Source of the DNA: Amycolatopsis mongoliensis
Lineage (GTDB): Bacteria > Actinomycetota > Actinomycetes > Mycobacteriales > Pseudonocardiaceae
Direction of reading: 5' to 3'
DNA length: 64,000 bases
Assembly: GCF_030285665.1 (NCBI RefSeq)
Contig: NZ_CP127295.1
Location: 124,001 to 188,000 of the forward strand
Position numbers and translations under genes: made by a program. The notes under the pieces are model-generated. The model saw only the letters and a program-made list of their open reading frames with translations, had not been told where the DNA came from and ran no database searches. Within the stretch, counting starts at the first letter, position 1, and each line of letters starts with the position of its first letter. This document shows, piece after piece, positions 1-7,583 of the stretch.

Positions 1-132
1 CGGGTTCCCGTGGAGGTGGACGCCCGCCTCCTTGATCTCCTTGTAGAACAGCTGCCAGCCCTCCGGCGTGCAGCCGCCGGTGACGTCGCCTTCGTCGTTC
101 AGGCCGGCGTTGATCAGCATCAGGTACTTCAC
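1..132 (-). CDS. YciI (DGPF)-family protein, N-terminal part only
   Basis: Reading leftward from a GTG, 44 codons are open to the window edge. The product begins MKYLMLINAG and ends at HGNP, so the gene is cut by the window. This beginning is typical of the small YciI/DGPF proteins (about 110-130 aa), ferredoxin-like folds often encoded beside ECF sigma factors. No function is assigned for this member. A second, complete YciI gene lies 3.5 kb away on the same strand. Family assignment rests on the N-terminus alone. Confidence 0.7.
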   Translation of the reverse strand, partial: MKYLMLINAGLNDEGDVTGGCTPEGWQLFYKEIKEAGVHLHGNP

Positions 133-216
133 GGGATCCTCCGGTTGCTCGGTTGCCGTACGCGGTGACTACGAACGGCCGGCGCCGCCTTGGACACCCT
201 CGCCGAGAATTTTCTC

Positions 217-236
217 ATGTCAAGAAACTTTGACAT
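217..236. promoter_or_regulatory. Palindromic operator overlapping the -35 of the membrane-protein/XRE operon
   Basis: The arms ATGTCAA and TTGACAT are perfect 7-base inverted repeats separated by GAAACT. The right arm contains a consensus TTGACA -35 hexamer, so a dimer bound here would block the promoter. The likely ligand is the XRE regulator encoded two genes later (inference). Confidence 0.65.
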
Positions 237-258
237 GATGTCTGCTTTGTTTTACCTT
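230..258 (+). promoter_or_regulatory. SigA-type promoter giving a leaderless transcript
   Basis: TTGACA (230-235) is followed after 17 bases by TACCTT (253-258). Transcription would begin about 7 bases further on, at or next to the GTG at 265. That implies a leaderless mRNA and decides the start of the membrane protein. Confidence 0.6.
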
Positions 259-264
259 GGCGAC

Positions 265-687
265 GTGACCCACGAAGAGAAGCGCGCCTGGATCCTCGGG
301 ATCGCCGCGATCGCGAGCTACGCGGTGTACCTCGTCCTGGTCCTCGGCCGGGCCGGCGAGCGACCGCTGGCCGAAGTCCCCTACGTCGCGACGCTGCTGT
401 GGACGGTCGGCGCGTCGATCGTCGCGACGATCGTGCTGAGCATCGTCGCCGCGATCGCCTCGAAGGACGGTGGGAAGGACCAGCGCGACCGCGAGATCGG
501 CCGGTTCGGCGAGTACGTCGGCCACTCGTTCGTCGTCCTCGGCGCCGTCGCGGCACTGGTGCTGGCGATGGCCGAGGCGCCGTACTTCTGGATCGCCAAC
601 GCCGTCTACCTGGCCTTCACCCTCTCGGCGATCCTCGGGTCGGTCGCCCGGATCTTCGCCTACCGCCGGGGTTTCCAGCCGTGGTGA
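265..687 (+). CDS. Small integral membrane protein encoded with an XRE regulator
   Basis: A 140-residue protein beginning MTHEEKRAWI with four hydrophobic segments (about residues 9-27, 42-62, 84-104 and 110-128), and a charged loop KDGGKDQRDREIGRFGEY between the second pair. This layout resembles DUF2178-like membrane proteins that are commonly co-encoded with a small XRE regulator; the family name is tentative. The start is the GTG placed at the +1 of a consensus promoter; an in-frame ATG at 190 lies upstream of that promoter. The next gene begins inside the stop codon (GTGA overlap), so the two are translationally coupled. Function is unknown; a sensor or partner of the regulator is plausible. 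Confidence 0.75.
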   Translation: MTHEEKRAWILGIAAIASYAVYLVLVLGRAGERPLAEVPYVATLLWTVGASIVATIVLSIVAAIASKDGGKDQRDREIGRFGEYVGHSFVVLGAVAALVLAMAEAPYFWIANAVYLAFTLSAILGSVARIFAYRRGFQPW

Positions 688-905
688 AACCGACCCGCGT
701 CACGAACTCGCTCCGCGCCCTCCGGTTCGCGCACGGCCGGATGACCCAGGCCGACCTCGCCACCCGGATCGGCGTCACCCGCCAGACCGTCATCGCCATC
801 GAGCAGGGCCGCTACTCCCCGTCGCTCGAAATGGCCTTCCAGATCGCGCACGTGTTCGGCGTCCCGCTCGAAGAAGTGTTCCAGTACCCGGAGAAGTCAC
901 CGTGA
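684..905 (+). CDS. Short XRE-family transcriptional regulator
   Basis: A 73-residue protein that is almost entirely one Cro/C1-type helix-turn-helix. The recognition region reads TQADLATRIGVTRQTVIAIE, followed by the family tail QGRYSPSLEMAFQIAHVFG. Similar tiny regulators are paired with membrane proteins in many Gram-positives. GTG at 684 gives a 4-base overlap with the preceding gene; GTG at 681 is also possible. The following oxidoreductase starts inside its stop codon. It is the best candidate to bind the palindrome at 217-236 and autoregulate the operon (inference). Confidence 0.85.
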   Translation: MKPTRVTNSLRALRFAHGRMTQADLATRIGVTRQTVIAIEQGRYSPSLEMAFQIAHVFGVPLEEVFQYPEKSP

Positions 906-1864
906 AAGCCATCGTCCAAGACCGCTACGGCAGCCCGGACGTCCTCGAGTTCCGCGACGTCGGCAGACCGTCGCCCGGTGGCGGCGAGGTCCTCGTGCGC
1001 GTGCACGCGGCCGGTGTCGACGCGGGCGTGGGGCACCTGACCACCGGGCAGCCCTACCTGCTGCGCCTCCTGGGTTTCGGGTTGCGCCGGCCGAAGCTGC
1101 CGGTGCGTGGCCTCGACTTCGCCGGCACGGTCGAGGAGGTCGGCGACGGCGTCACGCGGGTCCGGCCGGGCGACGAGGTGTTCGGCGTCTGCCAGGGCGC
1201 GTTCGCCGAGCACGCCGTGGCACGGCAGGACCTCGTCGCGGCGAAACCCGGCGGCCTTTCGTTCGAGCAGGCGGCGGCCGTCCTGGTTTCCGGCGGCACC
1301 GCCCTGCAGGCCCTGCGCGACGTGGGCCGCGTCCGGCCCGGGCAGCGCGTCCTGGTCATCGGGGCGGCGGGCGGCGTCGGCTCCTTCGCGGTCCAGCTGG
1401 CCAAGGCCTTCGGCGCGGACGTCACCGGAGTGTGCAGCACCGCCAAGACGGACCTGGTCCGCTCCCTCGGCGCCGAGCACGTCGTCGACTACACGCGCGA
1501 GGACTTCGCGGCGCGGCGGTACGACCTGATCGTGGACACCGCGGGCCTGCGCTCGCTGACCGACCTGCGCCGGGCGCTGACCCCGCGCGGCACGCTCGTG
1601 ATCGTCGGCGGCGAAGGCGGCAAGTGGATCGGCGGAATCCAGCGGGTCTTCCGGGCGGCGCTGCTGAACCCGTTCGTGCGGCAGCGGCTGTGCGGGCTCG
1701 TCTCCCGCGTGCGCGCCGCGGACCTCGAAGACCTGCGGGACCTGATCGAGGCCGGGCGGCTCACGCCGGCACTCGACCGGACGTACCCCCTCGCCGACGC
1801 CGCCGCCGCGATCGGCCACCTGCACGCGGGCCGCGCGGCGGGCAAGGTCGTGCTCATCCCCTGA
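902..1864 (+). CDS. Zinc-independent MDR-family NAD(P)-dependent oxidoreductase
   Basis: A 320-residue quinone-oxidoreductase-like member of the medium-chain dehydrogenase superfamily. It has the GroES-like N-terminal half (KAIVQDRYGSPDVLEFRDV, GLDFAGTVEEVG) and a Rossmann half with VIGAAGGVGSFAVQLAKAFG and the C-terminal GKVVLIP. The catalytic-zinc Cys/His ligands of alcohol dehydrogenases are absent, as in reductases of quinones or enones. GTG overlaps the stop of the XRE gene by 4 bases, making it third in the operon. Its 3' end overlaps the convergent protease gene by 11 bases. Substrate unknown. Confidence 0.88.
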   Translation: MKAIVQDRYGSPDVLEFRDVGRPSPGGGEVLVRVHAAGVDAGVGHLTTGQPYLLRLLGFGLRRPKLPVRGLDFAGTVEEVGDGVTRVRPGDEVFGVCQGAFAEHAVARQDLVAAKPGGLSFEQAAAVLVSGGTALQALRDVGRVRPGQRVLVIGAAGGVGSFAVQLAKAFGADVTGVCSTAKTDLVRSLGAEHVVDYTREDFAARRYDLIVDTAGLRSLTDLRRALTPRGTLVIVGGEGGKWIGGIQRVFRAALLNPFVRQRLCGLVSRVRAADLEDLRDLIEAGRLTPALDRTYPLADAAAAIGHLHAGRAAGKVVLIP

Positions 1865-2753
1865 AGCCGTGGTCCTTCAGCTTCTTGATCCGGTCGATGT
1901 GCGCCGGATGGCCGGCCAGCAGCCGGGCCCAGAGGCGCCGCTCGTCACCGCCGCCCAGCCGGATCCACTCGCGCAGCAGCCTGATCAGCTCCGCTCCGTA
2001 GCCCAGCCGCGCCGCCACGAGATCGGCTCGGTACTCGCCGAGCCGTTTCGACCAGCCCAGGATCGGGCCGAGCACCGGCGTCAGGAGCAGCCACGGGTCG
2101 AGGAAGGCGAGCGCGGTGAGGATGCCCAGCGCCAGCAGCACGGTGACGAGCACGGCCACCGACCGCCCGAAGGCGGCGAACGCCCGTCCGGCGTAGGGCA
2201 CGGCCAGCGCGAGCACCCGGACGAGGCGGGCCAGGATCCGGGCCGGGAGCTCGAGCCACCACAGGAACAGCGAACCGCGGGTGTGCCCGGCCAGGTGGTG
2301 GCCCAGCTCGTGCGCCAGGATCGCCTCGAGGCTCGGCGGCGGGAGGTCGAGCGCGGTCCGCGTCACCGCGACGGTCCGGCCGCCCGCGGCGAAGGCGTTC
2401 AGCTCGTCCGAGCGCTCGACCCACAGCCGGTAGCGGCTGCCGTCGACGCCCGCGGCGGCGCAGACGGCCTGCCAGCTCGGGGTGAGCCAGGCGAGCTCGC
2501 GCGCGGTCGGCGACCGCATGCCGAACAGCAGCGGCAGCAGGAAGTGCTCGAACGCGGGCACGAAGGTGATCGCGCCGGAGAGCACCCAGCCGGCCGGGAT
2601 GACCCAGAAGTACTCCGGCCAGGCGAGCTTCCCGGCGAGCGCGAGCACGAGCAGGCCGCTGGCGACCACGGGTATCGCGAGCACGAAGACGAACACGGCG
2701 GAGAGGTCGGGTCGTGACCGCCGATGCGGAAGAGGTGGCTGGGGCTCGCCCAC
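1854..2753 (-). CDS. M48-family membrane metalloprotease
   Basis: A 299-residue zinc peptidase with a membrane-anchoring N-terminus (two hydrophobic segments, about 18-40 and 47-66). The zinc-binding helix is HELGH at 148-152, followed by two more hydrophobic stretches (about 170-190 and 198-232). The probable third ligand is Glu240 in GEYRADLVAA. This is the HtpX/Ste24-like layout with the active site on the cytoplasmic side, but the protein belongs to the actinobacterial M48 branch rather than to HtpX itself. It is followed after 6 bases by the C-terminus of another minus-strand gene. Substrate unknown; membrane-protein quality control is the usual family role. Confidence 0.88.
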   Translation of the reverse strand: MGEPQPPLPHRRSRPDLSAVFVFVLAIPVVASGLLVLALAGKLAWPEYFWVIPAGWVLSGAITFVPAFEHFLLPLLFGMRSPTARELAWLTPSWQAVCAAAGVDGSRYRLWVERSDELNAFAAGGRTVAVTRTALDLPPPSLEAILAHELGHHLAGHTRGSLFLWWLELPARILARLVRVLALAVPYAGRAFAAFGRSVAVLVTVLLALGILTALAFLDPWLLLTPVLGPILGWSKRLGEYRADLVAARLGYGAELIRLLREWIRLGGGDERRLWARLLAGHPAHIDRIKKLKDHGFRG

Positions 2754-2759
2754 GGGCCG

Positions 2760-3584
2760 TCAGCGAAACGCGTCCGCGTGCGCGGCCGCCCAGTCGGCGA
2801 ACGTGCGGGCGGGCCGGCCCGTCACCTCCGCCACCGTCGGGGACACCGCCGCCTCGTCCAGGGTTCCGCCCACGTAGAAGTCCCAGAACGCTTCGACGTA
2901 CTCGCGCGGCATGCTCGCCTCCAGCTCCGCACGGGTCTCGTCGTCGGACAGGCCGACGAACTCCAGCTTCCGGCCGAGCACCTCGGCCAGCACCGCGACC
3001 TGGTCGGCGGGCCGCAGCGCCACCGGGCCGGTCAGCTCGTGGATCCGCCCTTCGTGGCCGCCCGCGAGCGCCCGCGCCGCCACGGCCGCGATGTCCGCCG
3101 GGTCGATGGACGCGGCCGCCACGTCCGGGAACTGCGCGCGGACCGTGTCGCCCTCGCGCAGCTGCGGGAGCCAGCGCAGCGCGTTCGCCATGAACGCGCG
3201 CGGCCGCAGGAACGTCCAGTCCAGCCCCGACTCCCGCACCGCGCGCTCGGCGAGGGTCAGGTACGCCGAGACCGCGTTGTCCAGGTTTTCCAGCGCCGCC
3301 GAGCCGCCGGACAGCAGCACGATCCGGCGGACGCCCGCGTCGCGCGCCTTCGCCAGCATGCCCGGCATGTCGCGGTAACCCGGCAACAGGAAGATCCCGT
3401 CGACGCCCTCGAGCGCGTCGCCCAGGCTCGCGGGATCGTTGAGATCGCCCACGACGGCTTCGGCGCCGTCCGGGAGCGCGGCGTCCGGCCGGCGCACCAG
3501 CGCCCGGACCGGATCGCCCGCTTTCGCCAGCGCCGCAACCACTTCCGCGCCGACGTTGCCGGTGGCGCCGGTGACCAGGAACAT
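2760..3584 (-). CDS. NmrA-like NAD(P)-binding reductase (atypical SDR)
   Basis: A 274-residue protein beginning MFLVTGATGNVGAEVVAAL, the atypical-SDR nucleotide-binding motif GATGNVG, and containing the substrate-side motifs DGIFLLPG and LRPRAFMAN. These mark the NmrA/QOR2-like group (NAD(P)H:quinone reductases or redox-sensing regulators). The active-site YxxxK of classical SDRs is not apparent, as expected for this group. The ATG has the purine-rich GGGGGTGGAG just upstream; starts further out lack one. Specific substrate unknown. Confidence 0.85.
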   Translation of the reverse strand: MFLVTGATGNVGAEVVAALAKAGDPVRALVRRPDAALPDGAEAVVGDLNDPASLGDALEGVDGIFLLPGYRDMPGMLAKARDAGVRRIVLLSGGSAALENLDNAVSAYLTLAERAVRESGLDWTFLRPRAFMANALRWLPQLREGDTVRAQFPDVAAASIDPADIAAVAARALAGGHEGRIHELTGPVALRPADQVAVLAEVLGRKLEFVGLSDDETRAELEASMPREYVEAFWDFYVGGTLDEAAVSPTVAEVTGRPARTFADWAAAHADAFR

Positions 3585-3635
3585 CGCTCCACCCCCGGAG
3601 TCGGTTCCCGCCCAGCCTAGCGCCACCGGCTGCCG

Positions 3636-4007
3636 TCAGTCGTGCGCCGGCAGGTCGTCGAACTCGACGACCTGGCGCACCTCGACCTCGATCTCGAGGT
3701 CGAACAGCTCGACGTACCGCTTGGCGAACTCGACCGCCTCCGCCTGGTCGGCGGCGTTGATCAGCGCGAACCCGCCGATGACCTCCTTGGCCTCGGCGAA
3801 GGGCCCGTCGGTGACCCGGATCGCCGCGCCGCGCGGCTTGCGGACCAGTGCCCCCTTGTCCGACTTGTGCACCCCCTCCGCCGTGATCAGGATGCCCTTC
3901 TCCGCCGACTCCTGGATGAACCCGCCCATCTTCTGCATGAACTCCGGGCTGGGGTTCCACGCCTGCGGGTCGTTCTCGTCGATCCGGTGCATCATGAGGA
4001 AACGCAT
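3636..4007 (-). CDS. YciI (DGPF)-family protein
   Basis: A 123-residue protein beginning MRFLMMHRID and carrying the family signature DGPFAEAKEVIGGF, which gives the DGPF domain its name. Members are small dimeric ferredoxin-like proteins with no well-defined biochemical role, often genetically linked to ECF sigma factors of the ECF41/42 type. No sigma factor is present here. The ATG is preceded by CAGGGAGCAGACC. It lies 51 bases from the NmrA-like gene on the same strand and could be transcribed ahead of it. Confidence 0.85.
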   Translation of the reverse strand: MRFLMMHRIDENDPQAWNPSPEFMQKMGGFIQESAEKGILITAEGVHKSDKGALVRKPRGAAIRVTDGPFAEAKEVIGGFALINAADQAEAVEFAKRYVELFDLEIEVEVRQVVEFDDLPAHD

Positions 4008-4168
4008 GGTCTGCTCCCTGGTTCTCGTCGGCCGGGGCCCGGGTCTTCCCGGGCTCGTCGACCGGCCTTCACCCCCGCGTCGATCAGCCGCTCGCGGCGT
4101 TCGACATTTTCCCCGGCGATTTTTCCGGAAGAGTACTGTGACGCGGGTCACTGGGAGGAAGGTGCTCG

Positions 4169-5251
4169 ATGGCCGTTCTGCTCGCGATCGGTACGCGCAA
4201 GGGCCTGTGGCTGGCGACCAGCACGGACGACCGCACGAGCTGGGAGGTGACCGGCCCCCACCACCCGATGACCGAGGTGTACGCGGTCGGCATCGACACG
4301 CGCCGACCGGCGCCGCGGCTGCTCGCCGGGGTCACCAGCGAGCACTTCGGGCCGAGCGTGGCCACCAGCGACGACCTGGGCACCACGTGGCAGGAGCCCG
4401 ACCACGCCCCGATCGCGTTCCCGCCGGACACCGCCGAGTCCCTCGTCCGGGCGTGGCAGCTCGTGCCCGGACCGGCGAGCGAGCCCGACGTCGTCTACGC
4501 CGGCACCGAGCCGTCCGCCCTCTTCCGCTCGACCGACGGCGGCCGCACCTTCGAGCTCGTCCGCGGCCTGTGGGACCACCCGCACCGCGAGCACTGGACG
4601 CCCGGGGGCGGCGGCAAGGCGATCCACACGGTGCTCCCCGACCCGGTCGAGCCGGGCCGCGTCACCGTGGCGATGTCGACCGGCGGCGTCTACCGCACCG
4701 AGGACGGCGGCGCGTCCTGGCGGGCGAGCAACACCGGCATCAAGGCCGTGCACGTGCCCGACCCGTACCCCGAGTACGGCCACTGCGTGCACAAGGTCGC
4801 GATGCACCCGAGCGCGCCGGACCGGTTCTTCGCGCAGGTGCACCACGGCGTCTACCGCAGCGACGACGCCGGGGCGAGCTGGCAGTCCATCGCCGACGGC
4901 CTGCCCAGCGACTTCGGCTTCCCGGTGGTCGTCCACCCGCACCGGCCCGAGGTGGTCTACACGTTCCCGCTGACCGCCGACGTCATGCGGTTCCCGCCCG
5001 GCGGCCGGTGCCGGGTGTACCGCAGCGAGGACGCCGGGAAGTCGTGGGAGGCCGTCGGCCCGGGGCTGCCGGACGGGTACTGGGCCGGGGTGATGCGCGA
5101 CGCGATGTGCCCCGACGACGCCGACCCGGCCGGGATCTACTTCGGCTCACGGACCGGCGACGTCTACGGCAGCCGTGACGACGGCGACAGCTGGGAGCTG
5201 CTCGTCGCGCACCTGCCCGACGTCCTGTGCGTCCGCGCCGCGACGGTGTGA
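4169..5251 (+). CDS. BNR/YVTN-repeat beta-propeller protein
   Basis: A 360-residue protein beginning MAVLLAIGTRKGLWLATS with repeated Asp-box motifs (STDGGRTFEL, TEDGGASWRA, SDDAGASWQS, SEDAGKSWEA, SRDDGDSWEL). This is the signature of BNR/sortilin-type propellers that databases often label exo-alpha-sialidase or glycosyl hydrolase. There is no signal peptide, so it is probably cytoplasmic and a sialidase function is not supported. A good ribosome site (GGGAGGAAGG) precedes the ATG. Its stop overlaps the MoaD/ThiS-like gene by 4 bases, so the two products are likely made together. Confidence 0.85.
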   Translation: MAVLLAIGTRKGLWLATSTDDRTSWEVTGPHHPMTEVYAVGIDTRRPAPRLLAGVTSEHFGPSVATSDDLGTTWQEPDHAPIAFPPDTAESLVRAWQLVPGPASEPDVVYAGTEPSALFRSTDGGRTFELVRGLWDHPHREHWTPGGGGKAIHTVLPDPVEPGRVTVAMSTGGVYRTEDGGASWRASNTGIKAVHVPDPYPEYGHCVHKVAMHPSAPDRFFAQVHHGVYRSDDAGASWQSIADGLPSDFGFPVVVHPHRPEVVYTFPLTADVMRFPPGGRCRVYRSEDAGKSWEAVGPGLPDGYWAGVMRDAMCPDDADPAGIYFGSRTGDVYGSRDDGDSWELLVAHLPDVLCVRAATV

Positions 5252-5538
5252 CCGTGCGGATCACCGTGCTGCTGCCCGGCCCCCTGCGGGAGAAGGCCGG
5301 CGGCGAGTCCCACCTGGAGCTCGAGGTCGCCGAGCCGGCCACGCTGGGCGCCCTGCTCGACGTGCTCGCCGAGCGGTACCCGGCGCTCGAGCGGCGGCTG
5401 CGCGACGAACAGGCCGGGCTGCGCCGCTACGTGAACTTCTACGTCGACGGCGAGGAGTGCCGCCACCGCGGCGGCCCGTCGGCGGCGTTGCGCGACCGCG
5501 GCGAGGTGCAGATCATCCCGTCGGTCGCCGGAGGCTGA
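5248..5538 (+). CDS. MoaD/ThiS-family ubiquitin-like sulfur carrier
   Basis: A 96-residue beta-grasp protein ending VAGG. The C-terminal di-glycine is the residue pair that is adenylated and converted to thiocarboxylate in MoaD, ThiS and CysO. Internal motifs (ITVLLPGPLREKAGG, LDVLAERYPALERRLRDE, VQIIPSVAGG) fit the family. The GTG start lies inside the stop codon of the BNR-repeat gene (GTGA). No MoaE, ThiG or CysM partner and no E1-like enzyme is nearby, so the pathway cannot be told; a partner elsewhere in the genome is required. Its 3' end overlaps the convergent transporter gene by 26 bases. Confidence 0.87.
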   Translation: MTVRITVLLPGPLREKAGGESHLELEVAEPATLGALLDVLAERYPALERRLRDEQAGLRRYVNFYVDGEECRHRGGPSAALRDRGEVQIIPSVAGG

Positions 5539-6934
5539 CCGGTACGCCCTCCACCTCGGCGAACAGCGCCGCCGCCCGCGTGGCCGTCGCCGTCGCGCGC
5601 CGGCCGGTGCTGAGCAGCGCCAGGGCGAGGACACCGGCACCGAGCGCGGCCACCAGCCACCAGACGCCGGCCGTTTCCCCCGTCCCGGCAATGGTCCCGG
5701 CGAACGCGACACCCAGGGTCGTGCCGGTCTGCCGCCCGGCCGAGGCCAGGGAGCCGGCCACCCCGGCCATCGAGGCCGGCATCCCGGAGACGGCGGTGTT
5801 GGTGATCGGCGGGTTGACCGTGCCGAGGAAGACGCCGAACAGCAGGGAGACCGCCAGCACGAGCGAAAGCGGCGTCTCCGGGCCGAGCCACGCCGACGCG
5901 GCGCCGCCCAGGGCGAGCGCGACCCCGGCGACGACCAGCGGCAGCCGCGGCCCGCGCGTGCCGACCAGCCGTCCCGTCCTCGGGGACAGGACCAGGACGA
6001 GCACGCCGACCGGGAGCAGGCACAGCCCGGCCGTCAGCGCCGGCAGGCCGCGGACGTCCTGCAGGTACTGCGTGGTGAGGAACAGGAAGGCGCCGAACCC
6101 GCAGAGCGCGAACAGCGCCATGGCGATCGCGCCGCTGAACGGGACGCTGCGGAAGAGACGCAGTTCGAGCAGCGGGTCGGCGCGCCGCGGTTCGTGGCGG
6201 AGCAGGCCCACGACGCCCAGCCCGGCGACGGCGAGCAGGCCGAGGATCACCGGTGACGTCCAGCCGAGCCGGCGCACCTCGATGATCGCTTCCACCACGC
6301 CGCCGAGCACGACCACCACGAGCACCTGCCCCAGCGGGTCGAACCGGCGCGCCCGGGCCGCGCGGGACTCGGGCACGAACACGGCGGTGGCCACGATGGC
6401 GACGGCGATGATCGGCACGTTGAGCCAGAAGACGGACCGCCAGCCCAGGCTGTCGACGAGTGCGCCGCCGAGGATCGGCCCGAGCGCGAGCGCCAGGCCG
6501 GACATCGAGCCGAACACGCCGATGGCGCGGGCGCGGTCGGCCGGGGCGGGGAAGGTGGTGACGACGATGGCCAGGGCCACCGGGTTGAGCATGGTGCCGC
6601 CGACGGCCTGCAGCGCACGGGCGGCGACCAGCCAGCCGATGCCGGGCGCCACGCTGCACAGCAGCGACCCGATCCCGAAGACGGCGAGACCGGTCAGGAA
6701 GACGCGTTTGCGCCCGAACCGGTCGGCGGTGGACCCGGCGAGCACGAGGAACCCGGCCAGCACCAGCGTGTAGGCGTCGACCGTCCACTGCAGACCGGAG
6801 ACGGACGCGCCGAGGTCACGGCGGATCGACGGCAGGGCCACGGTGACGATGGAGATGTCCATCACCGCCACGACGATGCTGGCGCAGCAGATCGCCAGCA
6901 CCAGCGCCGGGTGGCGCGTGTTCGGAACGTTCAT
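5513..6934 (-). CDS. MFS drug/H+ antiporter, DHA2 type
   Basis: A 473-residue transporter with about 14 hydrophobic helices. It has the DHA2 features MDISIVTVALPSIRRDLG in helix 1, ADRFGRKRVFLTG (motif A) and ALQAVGGTMLNPVALAIV. Proteins of this size and pattern export toxic compounds or antibiotics by proton exchange. It is divergently transcribed from a MerR-type regulator with only 24 bases between the two start codons, so the regulator very probably controls it. Substrate not predictable. Confidence 0.9.
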   Translation of the reverse strand: MNVPNTRHPALVLAICCASIVVAVMDISIVTVALPSIRRDLGASVSGLQWTVDAYTLVLAGFLVLAGSTADRFGRKRVFLTGLAVFGIGSLLCSVAPGIGWLVAARALQAVGGTMLNPVALAIVVTTFPAPADRARAIGVFGSMSGLALALGPILGGALVDSLGWRSVFWLNVPIIAVAIVATAVFVPESRAARARRFDPLGQVLVVVVLGGVVEAIIEVRRLGWTSPVILGLLAVAGLGVVGLLRHEPRRADPLLELRLFRSVPFSGAIAMALFALCGFGAFLFLTTQYLQDVRGLPALTAGLCLLPVGVLVLVLSPRTGRLVGTRGPRLPLVVAGVALALGGAASAWLGPETPLSLVLAVSLLFGVFLGTVNPPITNTAVSGMPASMAGVAGSLASAGRQTGTTLGVAFAGTIAGTGETAGVWWLVAALGAGVLALALLSTGRRATATATRAAALFAEVEGVPVSLRRPTG

Positions 6935-6951
6935 GACGACGACGGTAGGAT
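6921..6951 (+). promoter_or_regulatory. Possible MerR-type promoter (long spacer) in the MFS/MerR intergenic
   Basis: TAGGAT (6946-6951) sits 7 bases before the GTG of the MerR gene, implying a leaderless transcript. TTCGGA (6921-6926) lies 19 bases upstream of it, the long spacing typical of MerR-controlled promoters. The stretch includes the palindrome GAACGTTC and the start codon of the divergent transporter. Confidence 0.35.
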
Positions 6952-6958
6952 TTAGAGC

Positions 6959-7396
6959 GTGCTCGAAGTCAAGCCGATCCCCGAGGCCGGGCTGACCATC
7001 GCCGAGGCGGCGCGCCGCACCGGGGTCAGCGCGCACACGCTGCGCTACTACGAACGAGCGGGCCTGGTGGTCACGCGGGTGGACCGCACCTCCGGTGGCC
7101 GGCGGCGGTACCGGCAGCTGGACCTGGACTGGATCAAGATCTGCACCAAGCTGCGGGCCACCGGGATGCCGATCAAGACGATCCGGCGGTATGCGGAGCT
7201 GGTCTGCGCCGGGCGGGGGAACGAGACCGAGCGGCTCGAGCTGCTGGAGTCGCATCGGGCCGATGTGCTGGCTCGGTTGGCGGAGTTGCAGGAGAACCTG
7301 GAGTTGATCGATCGGAAGATCGGGGTCTACCGGGGGCGGCTTGAAGCTGGGGATGCCGATGGGCTTTGGGCTCCGGGATCTTCGCGACGGGGGTAG
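6959..7396 (+). CDS. MerR-family transcriptional regulator
   Basis: A 145-residue regulator with a winged helix-turn-helix at residues about 12-80 (LTIAEAARRTGVSAHTLRYYERAGLV, GGRRRYRQLDLDWIKI), then a dimerising coiled coil (ERLELLESHRADVLARLAELQ). There is no metal-binding Cys pattern at the C-terminus, so an organic effector is more likely than a metal. It is divergent from the DHA2 exporter and probably activates or represses it. The GTG start directly follows a -10-like hexamer. Confidence 0.88.
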   Translation: MLEVKPIPEAGLTIAEAARRTGVSAHTLRYYERAGLVVTRVDRTSGGRRRYRQLDLDWIKICTKLRATGMPIKTIRRYAELVCAGRGNETERLELLESHRADVLARLAELQENLELIDRKIGVYRGRLEAGDADGLWAPGSSRRG

Positions 7397-7439
7397 CTCG
7401 GTTCGTGTGGCTGGTTTTTCAAGACGCGGCTTCGCCGGG

Positions 7440-7504
7440 GCGTGGGAAATCGGCGCTTGCTGTTCTTGCTTCCCTCTCGGTGCGGGAGCGCCGATTCCCC
7501 ACGC
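7440..7504. repeat. Imperfect 18-base inverted repeat between MerR and HNH genes
   Basis: GCGTGGGAAATCGGCGCT (7440-7457) and its inverted partner at 7487-7504 match at 17 of 18 positions around a 29-base loop. It could be a terminator for the MerR gene or a dispersed intergenic repeat. No T-tract follows. Confidence 0.6.
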
Positions 7505-7583
7505 AACGGTGTCCCTGCCGGGCTTCGCTTGGATCATCCTTTCGCGTGATGAACATGCGTGCGACTGCCGGTAATCTTGGTGT

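Noticed and set aside
1945..3960. A 671-codon minus-strand frame across the M48 and NmrA-like genes
   Set aside because: It is in a different frame from both recognised proteins and has Arg/Gly/Ala-rich shadow composition.
4169..5251. Exo-alpha-sialidase
   Set aside because: Only generic Asp-box repeats are visible; no signal peptide or sialidase active-site pattern.
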